Origin: Nectonema munidae
Lineage: Eukaryota > Nematomorpha > Nectonematoida > Nectonematidae
Direction: 5' to 3'
DNA length: 64,000 nucleotides
NCBI GenBank assembly: GCA_030549495.1
Contig: JAUIRK010000889.1
Coordinates: forward strand, 808,501 to 872,500
Position 1 is the first letter of the stretch. Each line of letters begins with the position of its first letter. Shown here one piece after another: positions 63,878 to 64,000 of the stretch. Both the position numbers and the translations under genes were made by a program. The notes beneath the pieces are model-generated. The model searched no databases, had not been told where the DNA came from, and saw only the letters and a list, made by a program, of their open reading frames with translations.

Positions 63878-64000
63878 TTAACCCTTTGAACACCATTATG
63901 AAACTGCTGTACAAAAAAAAATGAAAATCGCCTGCTTTATGTATAAAAGTTTGTTGAAAAAGAAAGCAGAAGATTAGTCTTCACAATTGTGGTCCTCAAA
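63878..64000. mobile_element. TTAA miniature element, subfamily C, copy C4 (cut by window edge)
   Basis: Begins TTAACCCTTTGAACACCA, contains AAAATCGCCTGCTTTATG and AAAGCAGAAGATTAGTCTTC, and ends at the window edge in TGGTCCTCAAA, where the inverted end would begin. Confidence 0.7.

Noticed and set aside
60300-64000. Further upstream SLC6 exons
   Set aside because: No minus-strand segment resembles TM1-TM7 of the family with usable splice sites; the remaining exons are presumably beyond the window.

Overview
This is AT-rich, repeat-dense, intron-rich animal DNA, most like an arthropod. The protein families (SLC6 transporter, LDLa-bearing secreted precursor, piggyBac) and the spliced gene structures are metazoan. 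A copepod-type crustacean is a guess from the repeat style; nothing in the window fixes the species.

Layout. About 1-27,100 is gene-free, AT-rich DNA with short TTAA-flanked miniature elements, minisatellites and two hAT-type miniature elements with perfect 8-bp target duplications (25,561-25,807 and 26,094-26,505). At 27,698-29,691 lies a roughly 2-kb DNA element. It has imperfect inverted ends of about 150 bp starting CACTG and one decayed ORF of an uncharacterised invertebrate repeat family. At 36,374-38,012 (+) are two exons of a secreted, basic, His-rich precursor ending in an unusual four-cysteine LDLa domain; a phase-matched possible last exon is at 50,359-50,418. Its putative 12-kb intron holds a decayed LINE (42,740-44,110), a nearly complete piggyBac element (44,774-47,580), more TTAA miniatures and a hammerhead-ribozyme-like fold (48,296-48,378).

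From 55,363 to 60,288 (- strand) lie the last five exons of an SLC6 (neurotransmitter:sodium symporter) family gene, covering TM8 to TM12 and the C-terminal tail. Its 5' exons lie beyond the right edge. Its introns hold a recent 5'-truncated LINE insertion with a perfect 11-bp target duplication (57,422-57,810) and a TTAA miniature.

How it fits together. The main biology is two host genes plus a mobile-element community. At least fourteen TTAA-bounded miniatures of about 120-140 bp share the terminal pattern TTAACCC-N4-AMGACCA with the resident piggyBac. This suggests they are non-autonomous piggyBac-superfamily elements, most carrying internal GCAGACGAT/ATCGTCTGC motifs. The most novel items are this family, the CACTG-ended element, the four-cysteine LDLa precursor and the hammerhead-like fold.
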